Source: Massilia sp. Root418 (lineage in GTDB: Bacteria; Pseudomonadota; Gammaproteobacteria; Burkholderiales; Burkholderiaceae_D). From it: a stretch of 64,000 bases of DNA. The stretch covers positions 62,305-126,304 of the forward strand of contig NZ_LMEC01000025.1 in NCBI RefSeq assembly GCF_001425265.1, in the 5' to 3' direction. Positions 40,705 through 50,536 of this stretch are shown in pieces. Each line of letters begins with the position of its first letter. Position 1 is the stretch's first letter. The position numbers and the translations under genes were made by a program. The notes beneath the pieces are model-generated. The model did no database searches. It was not told the origin of the DNA and was given only the letters and a program-made list of their open reading frames with translations.

Positions 40705-41619
40705 ATGCCGCGCCAGGCTGCTTCCCGCTCCGCGCGCGTCCGCGCCGCCCTTGCGGCGTTCGCGCCGGCTGCGCTGCCGGCGTTGCCAGGTGCGTTGCCA
40801 GCTCCGTTGCCAGCTGCGTTGCTGGCTGCGTTGCTGGCGGCCGGCGCGGCGCACGGCGGCGAGCCCGGGGCTGCCACGCCGCAGCCGGGCCCACCGGGCC
40901 CATCCGCGCCGCTGGTCATGTGCTACGAGGACGTGGAGCAGCGCCCCTGGAGTTCGCCGGACGCCAGCGGCCTGAATTTCGAGCTGCTGCGGCGGGTGGA
41001 AAAACAGCTGGGCGAGCGCTTCGTCTACGCCCCCAAGCCCTGGCGCCGCTGCATCGAAGAGCTGCGCCTGGGCACAGTGGACGCGGTGGTGGCCGCCGCC
41101 GACGCGAAATCGCGGCGCAGCTTTGCGGCCTACCCGCTGCGGCCCGACGGCAGCGCCGATCCGGCGCGCGCGCTGTATTCGGACAGCGTCAACGTGTTCC
41201 TGCGCGCGGGAGGGCGCGGCAGCTGGGACGGACATACCCTGGTCGCGCCCAACCAGGAAGTGGCGGTGCAGTCGGGCTACCTGATCAGCAGCGTGCTGCG
41301 CGAGCGCGGCTACCGCCCGCGCGAACTGGTGAAATCGGCCGAGGACGCGCTGCGCCTGCTGCAAACCGGGATGTTCGACGTCGCCCTGCTGCAAGGGGCC
41401 GAGGCCAGCCGCCTGGCCGTCAGCGACCCGCGCTTCCAGGGCAAGGTGGTCCAGACGGGGCCGCCGTACTGGGTGCTGCCGCTGCACCTGGCCTTCAACC
41501 GCGCGGCCTACCGCCGCAACCCGCAGCGCGCGCACGCCATCTGGGAAGCCATCGCGGCGGCGCGCGCGTCGGCCGACTATCGCAGGCTGGCCGCCGAAGC
41601 CGGCGTACCCGAGCCCTAG
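40705..41619 (+). CDS. Periplasmic substrate-binding protein (SBP_bac_3 type), second
   Basis: The 304-residue protein has an unusually long alanine/proline/leucine-rich N-terminus (about residues 1-60) built partly from five 12-base tandem repeats, then a family-3 solute-binding fold: VMCYEDVEQRPW, LNFELLRRVEKQLGERFVYAPKPWRRCIEEL, GTVDAVVAAADA, LLQTGMFDVALLQGAEAS and PYWVLPLHLAF. It is a paralogue of the preceding gene in the same operon, and both follow the RelA/SpoT-like gene. No transporter partner is present. The odd repeat-built leader may still act as a signal peptide. Confidence 0.8.
   Translation: MPRQAASRSARVRAALAAFAPAALPALPGALPAPLPAALLAALLAAGAAHGGEPGAATPQPGPPGPSAPLVMCYEDVEQRPWSSPDASGLNFELLRRVEKQLGERFVYAPKPWRRCIEELRLGTVDAVVAAADAKSRRSFAAYPLRPDGSADPARALYSDSVNVFLRAGGRGSWDGHTLVAPNQEVAVQSGYLISSVLRERGYRPRELVKSAEDALRLLQTGMFDVALLQGAEASRLAVSDPRFQGKVVQTGPPYWVLPLHLAFNRAAYRRNPQRAHAIWEAIAAARASADYRRLAAEAGVPEP
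40780..40839 (+). repeat. Five in-frame 12-base tandem repeats in a signal-peptide region
   Basis: Units GCGTTGCCAGGT, GCGTTGCCAGCT, CCGTTGCCAGCT, GCGTTGCTGGCT and GCGTTGCTGGCG run head to tail from 40780 to 40839. A degenerate sixth unit begins near 40771. Each unit is four codons, so slippage would change the length of the leader by four residues and keep the frame. Confidence 0.7.
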
Positions 41620-41683
41620 GCCGGTTCCGCGCCGCGCCACGCCGCGACGCATCCTGCTTAGCAAGCTGACCGGTTTACTTTTT

Positions 41684-42418
41684 TTGCAACAGCGCCGGCC
41701 GTTCTTGGATACAATATGGCTCCATGACCACCCCACCGCCACGGCCTTGATCGACGGCCGCCTCTCGCTGACCACGCCGGAAGGCACCCGCCTGCTGCTC
41801 ACCCCGGCCGGCCCGGCGCCGCGCGCCTGGGCCTGGGCGCTGGACGCCACCCTGTGGCTCAGCTTCATGGGTCTGGCCGGCTGGCTGCTGAGCGGGCCGC
41901 GCATGGCGCAGGGCGTGCTGGCGGTGCTGGCCTTCCTCAGCTACTGGGGCTATCCCGTCATCTGCGAAGTCTATTTCCAGGGCCAGACCATCGGCAAGCG
42001 CGCGCTCGGCCTGCAGGTGCGGCGCGACAACGGCCTGCCCGTGGGCTGGCGCGAATCGGCGCTGCGCAACCTGCTGCTGGTGGCGGACTTCCTGCCGCTG
42101 GCCTATGCCACCGGCCTGGCCTGCATGCTGTACGACCGCCAGTTCCGCCGCCTGGGCGACATCGTGGCCGGCACCCTGGTGGTGTACCGCGACCGGCCGC
42201 CGGCCCGCCCCACCGTGCGCGAGGCCGCGCCGCTGCCGCTGCCCTTCCCGCTCACGTCCGCCCAGCAGCGCGCGCTGGCCGACCTGTTCGACCGCGAACA
42301 GGGCCTGCCGCCGGCGCGGCTCGAAGAGCTGGGCAGCATCGCCGAGCCGCTCACCGGCACCATCGGCGCAGCCTCGCTGGAACGCCTGCGCGCCTACGCG
42401 GCGGGGCTCAAGCAATGA
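41684..42418 (+). CDS. RDD family membrane protein, first gene of the MoxR/DUF58 operon
   Basis: The roughly 220-244-residue protein has an RDD domain: RAWAWALDATLWLSF, YFQGQTIGKRALGLQVRRDNG, WRESALRNLLLVADFLPLAY and RRLGDIVAGTLVVYRDR, with two to three membrane helices and a polar C-terminus. RDD proteins are thought to be small transporters or chaperones of membrane complexes. The start is uncertain: no ATG lies in frame, so TTG at 41684, 41705 or 41747 are the choices, and none has a good ribosome-binding site. It starts a tight six-gene operon and ends 10 bases before SpoIIM. Confidence 0.8.
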   Translation: MQQRRPFLDTIWLHDHPTATALIDGRLSLTTPEGTRLLLTPAGPAPRAWAWALDATLWLSFMGLAGWLLSGPRMAQGVLAVLAFLSYWGYPVICEVYFQGQTIGKRALGLQVRRDNGLPVGWRESALRNLLLVADFLPLAYATGLACMLYDRQFRRLGDIVAGTLVVYRDRPPARPTVREAAPLPLPFPLTSAQQRALADLFDREQGLPPARLEELGSIAEPLTGTIGAASLERLRAYAAGLKQ

Positions 42419-42428
42419 GGCCGGCGCC

Positions 42429-43403
42429 ATGAAGCAGACCCAGTTCGAACAGCGGCACGCGCCGCTGTGGGAGGCGGTCGACGCCATCCTGCACAACCGC
42501 TCGGACGATCCGGCCGCCCTGCCCGCGCTGTACCGGCGCCTGTGCCAGTGCCTGGCGCTGGCCGGCCAGCGCGGCTATTCGCCGGCGCTGACCGACTACC
42601 TGCACGCGCAGGCGGCGGCCTGCCACCTGCGCCTGTACGGCAGCGCGGCCGAGCGCCCGCGCGCGCTGCTGCAGTGGCTGCTGGTGGACTTCCCCTGCCG
42701 CGTGCGCGCCGAATGGCGTTTGCTGCTGGTGGCGGCGCTGGCGGTGTTCGGCGTGGCGCTGGCACTGGGCCTGCTGGTGTGGCAGCAGCCGCACTGGGCG
42801 CACAGCTTCATCGATCCGGCGCAGCTGGAAAAATACCGCCAGATGTACCGGCCCGGCCGCATCGGCCTGGGGCGCGGCCAGGAAGGCGACCTGCAGATGT
42901 TTGGCCACTACATCTGGAACAATGTGTCGATCTGCTTCCGCACCTTCGCCGGCGGCATCTTCGGCGGCCTGCCGTCGCTGCTCAGCCTGGCCTTCAACGG
43001 CATGCACATGGGCGTGATCGCCAGCTGGCTGAGCATGGACCCGCTCACGCGCACCAATTTCTGGTCCTTCGTGGTGACGCATTCCAGTTTCGAGATCACC
43101 GGCCTGGTGCTGGCCGGCCTGTCCGGCATGCGCCTCGGGCTGGCGCTGATCGCGCCGGGCCGCCTGAGCCGGCGCCACGCGCTGCACGCCACCAGCCGCG
43201 CCATGTTCCCCGTGATCGTGGGCGCCGCCGTGCTGACGCTGCTGGCCGCCTTCGTGGAAGCGTTCTGGTCCGCCAGCACCGCGGTGCCGCCGCAGGTGAA
43301 GTACGCGGTGGGCGGCGTGTGCTGGACGGCGGTGATCGCCTTTTTCGCGCTGGCCGGCCGCGGCCGGGGCACGCACAGCGGGGGAGCCCTGCGTGCGGAT
43401 TGA
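42429..43403 (+). CDS. SpoIIM (stage II sporulation protein M) family membrane protein
   Basis: The 324-residue protein has about six membrane helices and the SpoIIM/DUF95 signature: YIWNNVSICFRTFAGGIFGG, LSLAFNGMHMGVI and THSSFEITGLVLAGLSGMRLG. In this operon context (next to DUF4129, DUF4350, MoxR and DUF58), the family is found in many non-sporulating bacteria, so the name does not mean sporulation. The ATG at 42429 is 10 bases after the RDD gene. The last 11 bases overlap the next gene. Confidence 0.9.
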   Translation: MKQTQFEQRHAPLWEAVDAILHNRSDDPAALPALYRRLCQCLALAGQRGYSPALTDYLHAQAAACHLRLYGSAAERPRALLQWLLVDFPCRVRAEWRLLLVAALAVFGVALALGLLVWQQPHWAHSFIDPAQLEKYRQMYRPGRIGLGRGQEGDLQMFGHYIWNNVSICFRTFAGGIFGGLPSLLSLAFNGMHMGVIASWLSMDPLTRTNFWSFVVTHSSFEITGLVLAGLSGMRLGLALIAPGRLSRRHALHATSRAMFPVIVGAAVLTLLAAFVEAFWSASTAVPPQVKYAVGGVCWTAVIAFFALAGRGRGTHSGGALRAD

Positions 43404-45135
43404 CAAGCTGCAGATCGCGCTGCGCCCGCGCCCGGCGCCGCAGGCCCTGGACCTGGGCTTCGCGCTGCTGCGCGCGCACGCCGGGCCGGTGTACAAAACC
43501 TGGCTGGCGCTGTGGCTGCCCTTGTGCGGGCTGGCGCTGCTCCTGATCTGGGCGGCGCCGTCGTGGGCCGCCTTGTGGATGTTCCTGCCGTGGTGGCTGC
43601 GGCCCTTGCTGGAGCGCGGCCCGCTGTACGTGCTGTCGCGCCAGGTGTTCGGCGAGGACGTGACGTGGCGCCAGGCGCTGCGGGCCTGGCCGCGCCAGCT
43701 GGGCGGCGGCTGGTTCCGGCTGATGACCTGGTGGCGGCTGTTCATGCCGGGGCGCGGGCTGTACCAGCCGATCTGGCAGCTGGAGCAGGCGCGCGGCGCC
43801 ACCGCCAGCGAACGGCGGCACGCCATCGGCCGCAACGGCACCGGCGCGGCAGCCTACCGCTTCGGCCTGGCCTGCGCGCACTTCGAGGCGGTGCTGAACT
43901 TCGGCCTGATGGCCCTGGTGGGCCTGTTCCTCAGCGATGGCCCCGCCGTCAATCCCTTCGCCATTTTCAGCAAAGGCGCCAGCGGCACCTGGCTCGACCT
44001 GGTGGCCATGGCGGCTTACGCGGTGGCGGCCGGCATCGTGGGGCCGGTTTACACGGCCTGCTGTTTCACCCTGTACCTGAACCGGCGTGCCACGCTGGAG
44101 GCATGGGACATCGAGATCACGCTGCGCCAGATCCAGGCGCCGGCCGCGCGGCACCAGCCGCAGCCGCAGGCCGGCCATGCCAGCCCGCTGCTGCTTGGCT
44201 GGCTGGCCATGCTGGCATTGGCGGCGGCGCTGGCCGTGGCCCTGCCGGCCGCCCCGGGCCGCGCCGAGCCGCTGCAGGCGGCCGCGCCGCCGCCCGCGCC
44301 GGGCCCGGACCGCATCCGCTGCGCGCGCCCCCCGCACTTGCAGAACCCGATCGGCAAGCATGCCCCCGCGCGCAGCGCGGAGCAGGCCGCGCTGCAGCAG
44401 GAAATCAAGCGCCTGTACGACAGCGACGACCTGCGCGGCTACAAGTGCGAGGATAGCTGGCACCTCAAGGATTTCGATGCGCCCGAACCCGAAAAGCCGC
44501 TCAAGATGCCGGACCTGAGCCTGCTGGCACTGGCCATCAAGGTGCTGCTGATCGCCGGCGGCGTGGTCCTGCTGGCGTGGCTGCTGTACCGCTACCGGGG
44601 CAAGTTCGCCTGGCTGTTGCCGGCGCCGGCCGTGATGGCGGCAACCGAGATCGCGGGCCTGGACATCCGCGCCGAAAGCCTGCCGGCCGACGTGGCGGAC
44701 GCCGTGCGCAGCCTGTGGGAGCAGGGAGAACGGCGCGGCGCGCTGGCCTTGCTGTACCGCGCCACCCTGTCGCGCCTGGTGCAGCAGGACGGGCTGCAGC
44801 TGGCCCAGGGCGCCACAGAGGGCGAGTGCCTGCGCATGGCGCAGCAAGCCGGCCTGGCGCCGGCGCGCTACGGCATCGCCGCCACCGCCACCACGCTGTG
44901 GCTGAACGGCGCCTATGGCGCGCGCTGGCCCGACAGCGCCGCGCTGTACGCGGCCTGCGACGCGTGGCGGGCGCAATTCGACGCGGCCACCGGCGCACAT
45001 GCAGGCGCGCATGCAGGCACGCCCGCTGGTGCGGCCGTTGGTGCGCTGGCTAGTGCGCCAGCTAATGTGCACACCGAGGCCCACGGCAAGGCGCACGCCG
45101 CGGAAGCCACGACGCCGCGGGAGCACGGCCGGTGA
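43393..45135 (+). CDS. DUF4129 domain membrane protein
   Basis: The 580-residue protein has N-terminal membrane helices (about residues 35-75 and 150-250), a single central helix after LPAAPGR (near 275-295), a periplasmic segment rich in charged residues, another helix (LSLLALAIKVLLIAGGVVLL near 380-395), and a soluble C-terminal DUF4129 domain (ALALLYRATLSRLVQQDGLQ). The end is an alanine/histidine/glycine-rich tail (GAHAGAHAGTPAG). The start is GTG at 43393, after GGGGGAG and overlapping SpoIIM by 11 bases. The last 4 bases (GTGA) overlap the next gene, so translation is coupled throughout. Confidence 0.85.
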   Translation: MRIDKLQIALRPRPAPQALDLGFALLRAHAGPVYKTWLALWLPLCGLALLLIWAAPSWAALWMFLPWWLRPLLERGPLYVLSRQVFGEDVTWRQALRAWPRQLGGGWFRLMTWWRLFMPGRGLYQPIWQLEQARGATASERRHAIGRNGTGAAAYRFGLACAHFEAVLNFGLMALVGLFLSDGPAVNPFAIFSKGASGTWLDLVAMAAYAVAAGIVGPVYTACCFTLYLNRRATLEAWDIEITLRQIQAPAARHQPQPQAGHASPLLLGWLAMLALAAALAVALPAAPGRAEPLQAAAPPPAPGPDRIRCARPPHLQNPIGKHAPARSAEQAALQQEIKRLYDSDDLRGYKCEDSWHLKDFDAPEPEKPLKMPDLSLLALAIKVLLIAGGVVLLAWLLYRYRGKFAWLLPAPAVMAATEIAGLDIRAESLPADVADAVRSLWEQGERRGALALLYRATLSRLVQQDGLQLAQGATEGECLRMAQQAGLAPARYGIAATATTLWLNGAYGARWPDSAALYAACDAWRAQFDAATGAHAGAHAGTPAGAAVGALASAPANVHTEAHGKAHAAEATTPREHGR

Positions 45136-46524
45136 GCGCCGCAGGGCAAGCCATGCCGCGCCGCCCGGGCCGCAGGGCCGGCATACGCGCGCTGGTCGCG
45201 CTGGGCTGCCTGGCGGCGCTGGCGGGCTGCGTGGCGCTCTGGTACGCCGTCATGGAGCGCTCGCCGAACGCGGTCACTTATATCTCGCCGCTGGCCATCG
45301 ACAACCCCATGCTGGCCGCCGGCACGCTGCTCAAGCAGCACGGCTACACCGTCAGCGTGGAAAAGAGCCTGAGCGGCGCCGGCCTGGGCAAACTGCCCGG
45401 CGGTACGCTGATCCTGGCCGATAACAGCGGCCAGGTCGACCCGGTACAGGCGGCCCAGCTGCTGGACTGGGTCCGGCGCGGCAACACCGTCGTGATGCAG
45501 CCCAAGTGGGTGGCGCTGCACTACGGCGACGACGGCAAGCCGGACCGCCCCGGCGCGCGCAAGCGCCTGGCGCCGCTGACGGAACCGGACCCGCTGGGCG
45601 CGCGTTTCGGCGTTGCCCTGAGCTACCGCAACAAGCTGCGCGCCAGCTGCGACACGGTCAACGGCGCCATCGCGGCGCTGCCGCCGGAGGACGACGAGGA
45701 CGGCCAGGACGACGAGGACGAGGACCAGGAAGAGGACCAGCATCCGGAGCCGGCGCAGGAGCAGGCGCGGCAACGCGCCCCCGGAAAACCATCGGGCGCG
45801 GTGGACAAGCCGAAAGAGCCGCGCCAGCTCACCTGCGTCCCCCTGCCCGGCGCCGCCTATCCGCTCGCGCTGGACACCGGCACCGAAGTGCTGCAGACCA
45901 TACGCGAAGGCCGCCAGCCCGCCTGGAGCGACTTCGACGGCATGTCCGTGCGCGTGTACGCCGAGGGCCGCGGCCACATCGCCATGGTGTCCGACAATTA
46001 CTTCAACAACCAGCGCCTGCCGCGCTTCGACCACGCCGAACTGCTGCTGGGCCTTACTCGCCTGAACCAGCAGGGCCGCAACGTCATGGTGGTGCTGCAC
46101 GCCGACGCCTCGCCCTGGTACGCCTTGCTGTGGCGCGCCGCGTGGATGCCGCTGACCGCGCTGGCCCTGCTGCTTGCGCTGCTGCTGTGGCGCGCGGCGC
46201 GCCGTTTCGGTCCCCTGCTGCCCGAGCCCTCCGGCGAGCGCCGCTCGCTGCTGGAGCACGTGGAGGCGAGCGGCAACTGGCTGTGGCGCGCCAAGGGCGG
46301 GCGCGAGGTGCTGCTGGCCGCCGCGCGCCAGGAGACCCTCGCCCTGCTGCGGCGCCGCGCGCCGGAACTGCAGCCGCTTGCAGAGGATGACAAGGCGGCG
46401 CGCCTGGCGCGCCTGTGCAACGCCCAGCCGGCCGAGATGCGCAGCGCGCTGGCCGGGCCGGCCGCGCCCCACCCGGCCGCCTTCACGCGCCAGATCCAGC
46501 TACTCCAACAAGTGAGAACCCATT

Positions 46525-46538
<14 letters not shown>
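45132..46538 (+). CDS. DUF4350 domain membrane-anchored protein
   Basis: The 468-residue protein has an N-terminal membrane segment (about residues 19-40), a periplasmic DUF4350 domain (AAGTLLKQHGYTVSVEKSL, LPGGTLILADNSGQVDPVQ, QLLDWVRRGNTVVM), a highly acidic insert (residues 184-212, mostly Asp/Glu/Gln), and a second membrane segment near residue 340. A cytosolic tail resembling the BatD/Aer C-terminus follows. The acidic insert is not a usual part of this family and may be lineage-specific. Starts as GTG overlapping the previous stop (GTGA). It ends 14 bases inside MoxR. Confidence 0.82.
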
Positions 46539-47540
<1,002 letters not shown>

Positions 47541-47544
<4 letters not shown>

Positions 47545-48950
47545 CGCCTTCGCGCCGCCTGCTGTTGCTGGTGCTGGCCTGGGCCGGCGCGGGCGCGGCC
47601 GCCAGCGTGGGCGCGGCGCAAGCCGGCCTGGGGTCGGCCCCGGCTCAGGCGCTGGCCGCCGCGTGGTGGCTGGCCGGCGCCGCGCTGCTGGCCGCCGCAC
47701 TGGCCGACGCCTGGCAGGCGCTGCGCGCGCCGCCGCTGCGGCTGGAACGCCAGCTGCCCGGCGTGCTGCCGGTGGCGCTGTGGCACGGCGTGACGCTGAC
47801 GGTGCACAACCTGGGCACGCGCCCGCTGCACCTGGAACTGTTCGACGACTACCCCGCCGCCTGGGCCATGGAGGGCATGCCGCACGCCTGCACCGTGGAC
47901 GGCGGCGCGTTCGTGTCGCTGGCCTACCGGGTCAAGCCGGACCGGCGCGGCAACGCGCAGTTCGGCCAGCCGCACGTGCGCGTGGCCACGCCCTGGGGCT
48001 TGTGGCAGCGCACCCGCCGCCTCGGGCCGCAGCAGGCGGTCAAGGTGTTCCCCGATTATTCGCGCCTGCTGGGCCAGACCCTGCAGGCTACCGACCGCCG
48101 CGCGCCGGCGGCCGGCGCCGTCCGCAAGCGGCGGCGCGGCGAGGGCACGGACTTCCGCCAGCTGCGCGAGTACCGCCAGGGCGACAGCCTGCGCGCGATC
48201 GACTGGAAGGCCACTGCGCGCCAGCGCAAGCCCATCGCCCGCGAATACCAGGAGGAACGCGACCAGCAGGTGGTGTTCCTGCTGGACTGCGGCCGGCGCA
48301 TGCTGGCCAGCGAACAAGGCGCCAGCGCGCGGGACGGGGGCGCGCAGAGCGGGGGCGGGCAGGACGCGGGCGAAGCGGGCAGCCACTTCGACCACGCGCT
48401 GCAGGCGGTGCTCACGCTGGGCTTCGTGGCGCAGAAACAGGGCGACGCGGTGGGCTTGATGACCTTCGGCGGCGCGGCCGGCGGCACCGACGGGCGCTGG
48501 CTGGCGCCGGCCAAGGGCCGCGCCGGCTTCGACCGCCTGCTGGCCGGCGTGTACGACGTGCAGCCCGATGAAAGCGCGCCCGATTACACCCTGGCGGCGG
48601 GCGCGCTGATGAACAAGCTGTCCAAGCGCGCTTTCGTGGTGTTGATCACCAACCTGCGCGACGAGGACGACCAGGCCATGCGCAGCGCCTGCGAGCTGCT
48701 CGGCACGCGCCACATGGTGCTGTGCGCCAGCCTGCGCGAGCAGGCGCTGGACCGCGCCGCCGCCGCGCCGGTGGCCGGCTTCCAGGACGCGCTGCGCCAG
48801 CCGGCCGCCATGCTGTACCTGCAGCAGCGGCGCGAAGCGATCCGGCGCCTGGGCCTGCGCGCCAACGCGCTGGTGGACGTGGCGCCCGGCCAGCTCAGCG
48901 CGGCGCTGCTGGGCCGCTACCTGGACATCAAGGAAAGCGGCCAGCTGTAG
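47541..48950 (+). CDS. DUF58 (vWA-like) protein
   Basis: The 469-residue protein has two N-terminal hydrophobic segments (about residues 5-20 and 38-53) and the DUF58 core: RRGNAQFGQPHVRVATPWGLWQ, GEGTDFRQLREYRQGDSLRAIDWKATARQ, and the MIDAS-like VFLLDCGRRM, followed by a vWA-type domain with ALMNKLSKRAFVVLITNL. DUF58 proteins are the usual partner of MoxR ATPases. A low-complexity insert (Ser/Gly/Asp-rich, about residues 258-275) interrupts the vWA domain. It is the last gene of the operon and ends 3 bases before the convergent DUF805 gene. Confidence 0.92.
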
Positions 48951-48953
48951 GCC

Positions 48954-49529
48954 TTACAGGCCCTGGCTCGATGCGGCGCGCGCCCGCTGCGTATAATCCT
49001 GGTAGGCCGGGATGGCGACGGCGGCCAGGATGCCGAGCACGATCACCAGCACCGGCAGCACCAGGCCCAGCACCTTGATTGCGGTGCTGTTGGGCGCCGG
49101 CGGCGGGCCGAAGTCGTTGCTGCCCTCGTCGCCGCGCGCGAAGATCAGGTACAGCGAGACGACAAAGTTCACCAGCGGCACCCACAGCAGCAGCGAAAAC
49201 CAGCCGGAGCGGTTGGCGTCGTTGAAGCGGCGCTTGGCCAGCACAAAGCTGAACACCAGCAGCGGCAGGTACAGCAGGGTGCTGATGCCGACTATCGCTT
49301 CCGGGTTGTTGGCCAGCACGCCGGCCGCGCCCAGCACGCCCATCACGATGGTCACCGGCAGCATGTTGATGAGGGAGATGATGAACAGGTAGGCCAGGTA
49401 GCGCAGCCGGCCGATGCGCCCGCGCCAGGCCCACAGGCGCGGCTGGTAGCTGTCCTGGCCGGCGGCCGCGCCGGACAGGGCGGCGCCGGGCGCCGAGTAG
49501 GGATTGGGGGTGTTCACGGTGGTGTTCAT
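48954..49529 (-). CDS. DUF805 family membrane protein
   Basis: The 191-residue protein has the DUF805 pattern: WRGRIGRLRYLAYLF, four membrane helices, LAKRRFNDANRSGWFSLLLW, VSLYLIFARGDEGSNDFGPPP. A C-terminal hydrophobic segment followed by QDYTQRARAASSQGL resembles the start of a pilin-type helix. DUF805 function is unknown; relatives are often linked to cell-envelope stress. The start ATG follows AGGAGC. It is convergent with the DUF58 operon, 3 bases apart. Confidence 0.9.
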   Translation of the reverse strand: MNTTVNTPNPYSAPGAALSGAAAGQDSYQPRLWAWRGRIGRLRYLAYLFIISLINMLPVTIVMGVLGAAGVLANNPEAIVGISTLLYLPLLVFSFVLAKRRFNDANRSGWFSLLLWVPLVNFVVSLYLIFARGDEGSNDFGPPPAPNSTAIKVLGLVLPVLVIVLGILAAVAIPAYQDYTQRARAASSQGL

Positions 49530-49572
49530 GGATGCTCCTGTAGTGTGATTCGTTTAAAAGGAAAAGCCTGTC

Positions 49573-50520
49573 ATGGATACGCAACAACTGGTTTATTTCA
49601 TCAGCGCCCTGCTGTCGCTGGGCGCCGCGCTGCTGATGGCGCTGGTCTTGTTCGACCGCCTGGCGCCGCTGCCGGCTGCGCGCGCCGGCCTGGCGCTGGA
49701 GCGGCTGCGCGCCGGCCTGCGCCTGCGCCAGGCCAGCGTGCCCGGCTTCGCCATGCCCTACCTGGAGGGCGGCAAGGGCGAGACCCTGGTGCTGCTGCAC
49801 GGCTTCGCCGGCGACAAGGACAACTTCACCCGCATGGCGCGCTGGCTCACGCCGCACTACCGCGTGCTGTGCCCGGACCTGCCCGGCTTCGGCGAGGCCG
49901 GGCGCGACCCGCAGGCCGGCTACAGCATCGCGCAACAGGCCGAGCGCCTGCGCGCGCTGCTGGACCAGGTGGCGCCCGGCAAGGTCCACCTGGGCGGCAA
50001 TTCCATGGGCGGCTTCATTGCCGCGCAGTTTGCCGCCGCCTGGCCGGAACGGGTGGCCAGCCTGTGGCTGCTGGACGCGGCCGGCACCGAGGCCGCGCAC
50101 AGCTCCGAAGTGCTGCAGCGCTACGAGGCCAGCGGCGACATGCCGCTGCTGGTGCGGCAAGAGCAGGACTACGGCGCCCTTATGGACACCTGCACCGCAG
50201 AGCGCCCCTTCCTGCCCTATTCCGTGCTCACCGCGCTGGGCCGGCGCGCCGCCGCCGACTTCGCGCTGCACACGGCCATCATGCGCCAGGTGGCTGCTGC
50301 GCCGCTGCTGCAGCCGCAGCCGCAGTACGCCGCCATCCCGGCGCTGGTGGCGTGGGGCGAGCAGGACAGGATATTGCACCCGTCCGGCGCCGCCGCCCTG
50401 GCCCGCCTGTTCCCGCGCAGCCGCACGGTGATGATGGCGGGCGTGGGCCACTTGCCGATGGTGGAAGCGCCCAGGCGCACCGCGCAGGACTACCTGGACT
50501 TCCGCCGCACCCTGGCCTGA
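49573..50520 (+). CDS. Membrane-anchored alpha/beta hydrolase
   Basis: The 315-residue protein has an N-terminal membrane segment (about residues 8-28) and an alpha/beta hydrolase fold: LVLLHGFAGDKDNFTRMARWL (oxyanion HG), GNSMGGFIAAQFAA with Ser144 as nucleophile, ALVAWGEQDRILHPS with the acid, and GVGHLPMVEAP with the histidine. It should hydrolyse esters or lactones, and the anchor places it at the inner membrane. It starts 43 bases from the DUF805 gene on the opposite strand (AAAGGAAAA upstream), so the two share a divergent promoter region. Confidence 0.9.
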   Translation: MDTQQLVYFISALLSLGAALLMALVLFDRLAPLPAARAGLALERLRAGLRLRQASVPGFAMPYLEGGKGETLVLLHGFAGDKDNFTRMARWLTPHYRVLCPDLPGFGEAGRDPQAGYSIAQQAERLRALLDQVAPGKVHLGGNSMGGFIAAQFAAAWPERVASLWLLDAAGTEAAHSSEVLQRYEASGDMPLLVRQEQDYGALMDTCTAERPFLPYSVLTALGRRAAADFALHTAIMRQVAAAPLLQPQPQYAAIPALVAWGEQDRILHPSGAAALARLFPRSRTVMMAGVGHLPMVEAPRRTAQDYLDFRRTLA

Positions 50521-50536
50521 GCGGCGCCTGCACCTG

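Noticed and set aside
41684-41720. Sigma-70 promoter (TTGCAA ... TACAAT) for the RDD operon
   Set aside because: The boxes are 20 bases apart, too far for a confident call.
42429-43403. Sporulation function from the SpoIIM name
   Set aside because: The gene sits in a MoxR/DUF58 operon common in non-sporulating bacteria.
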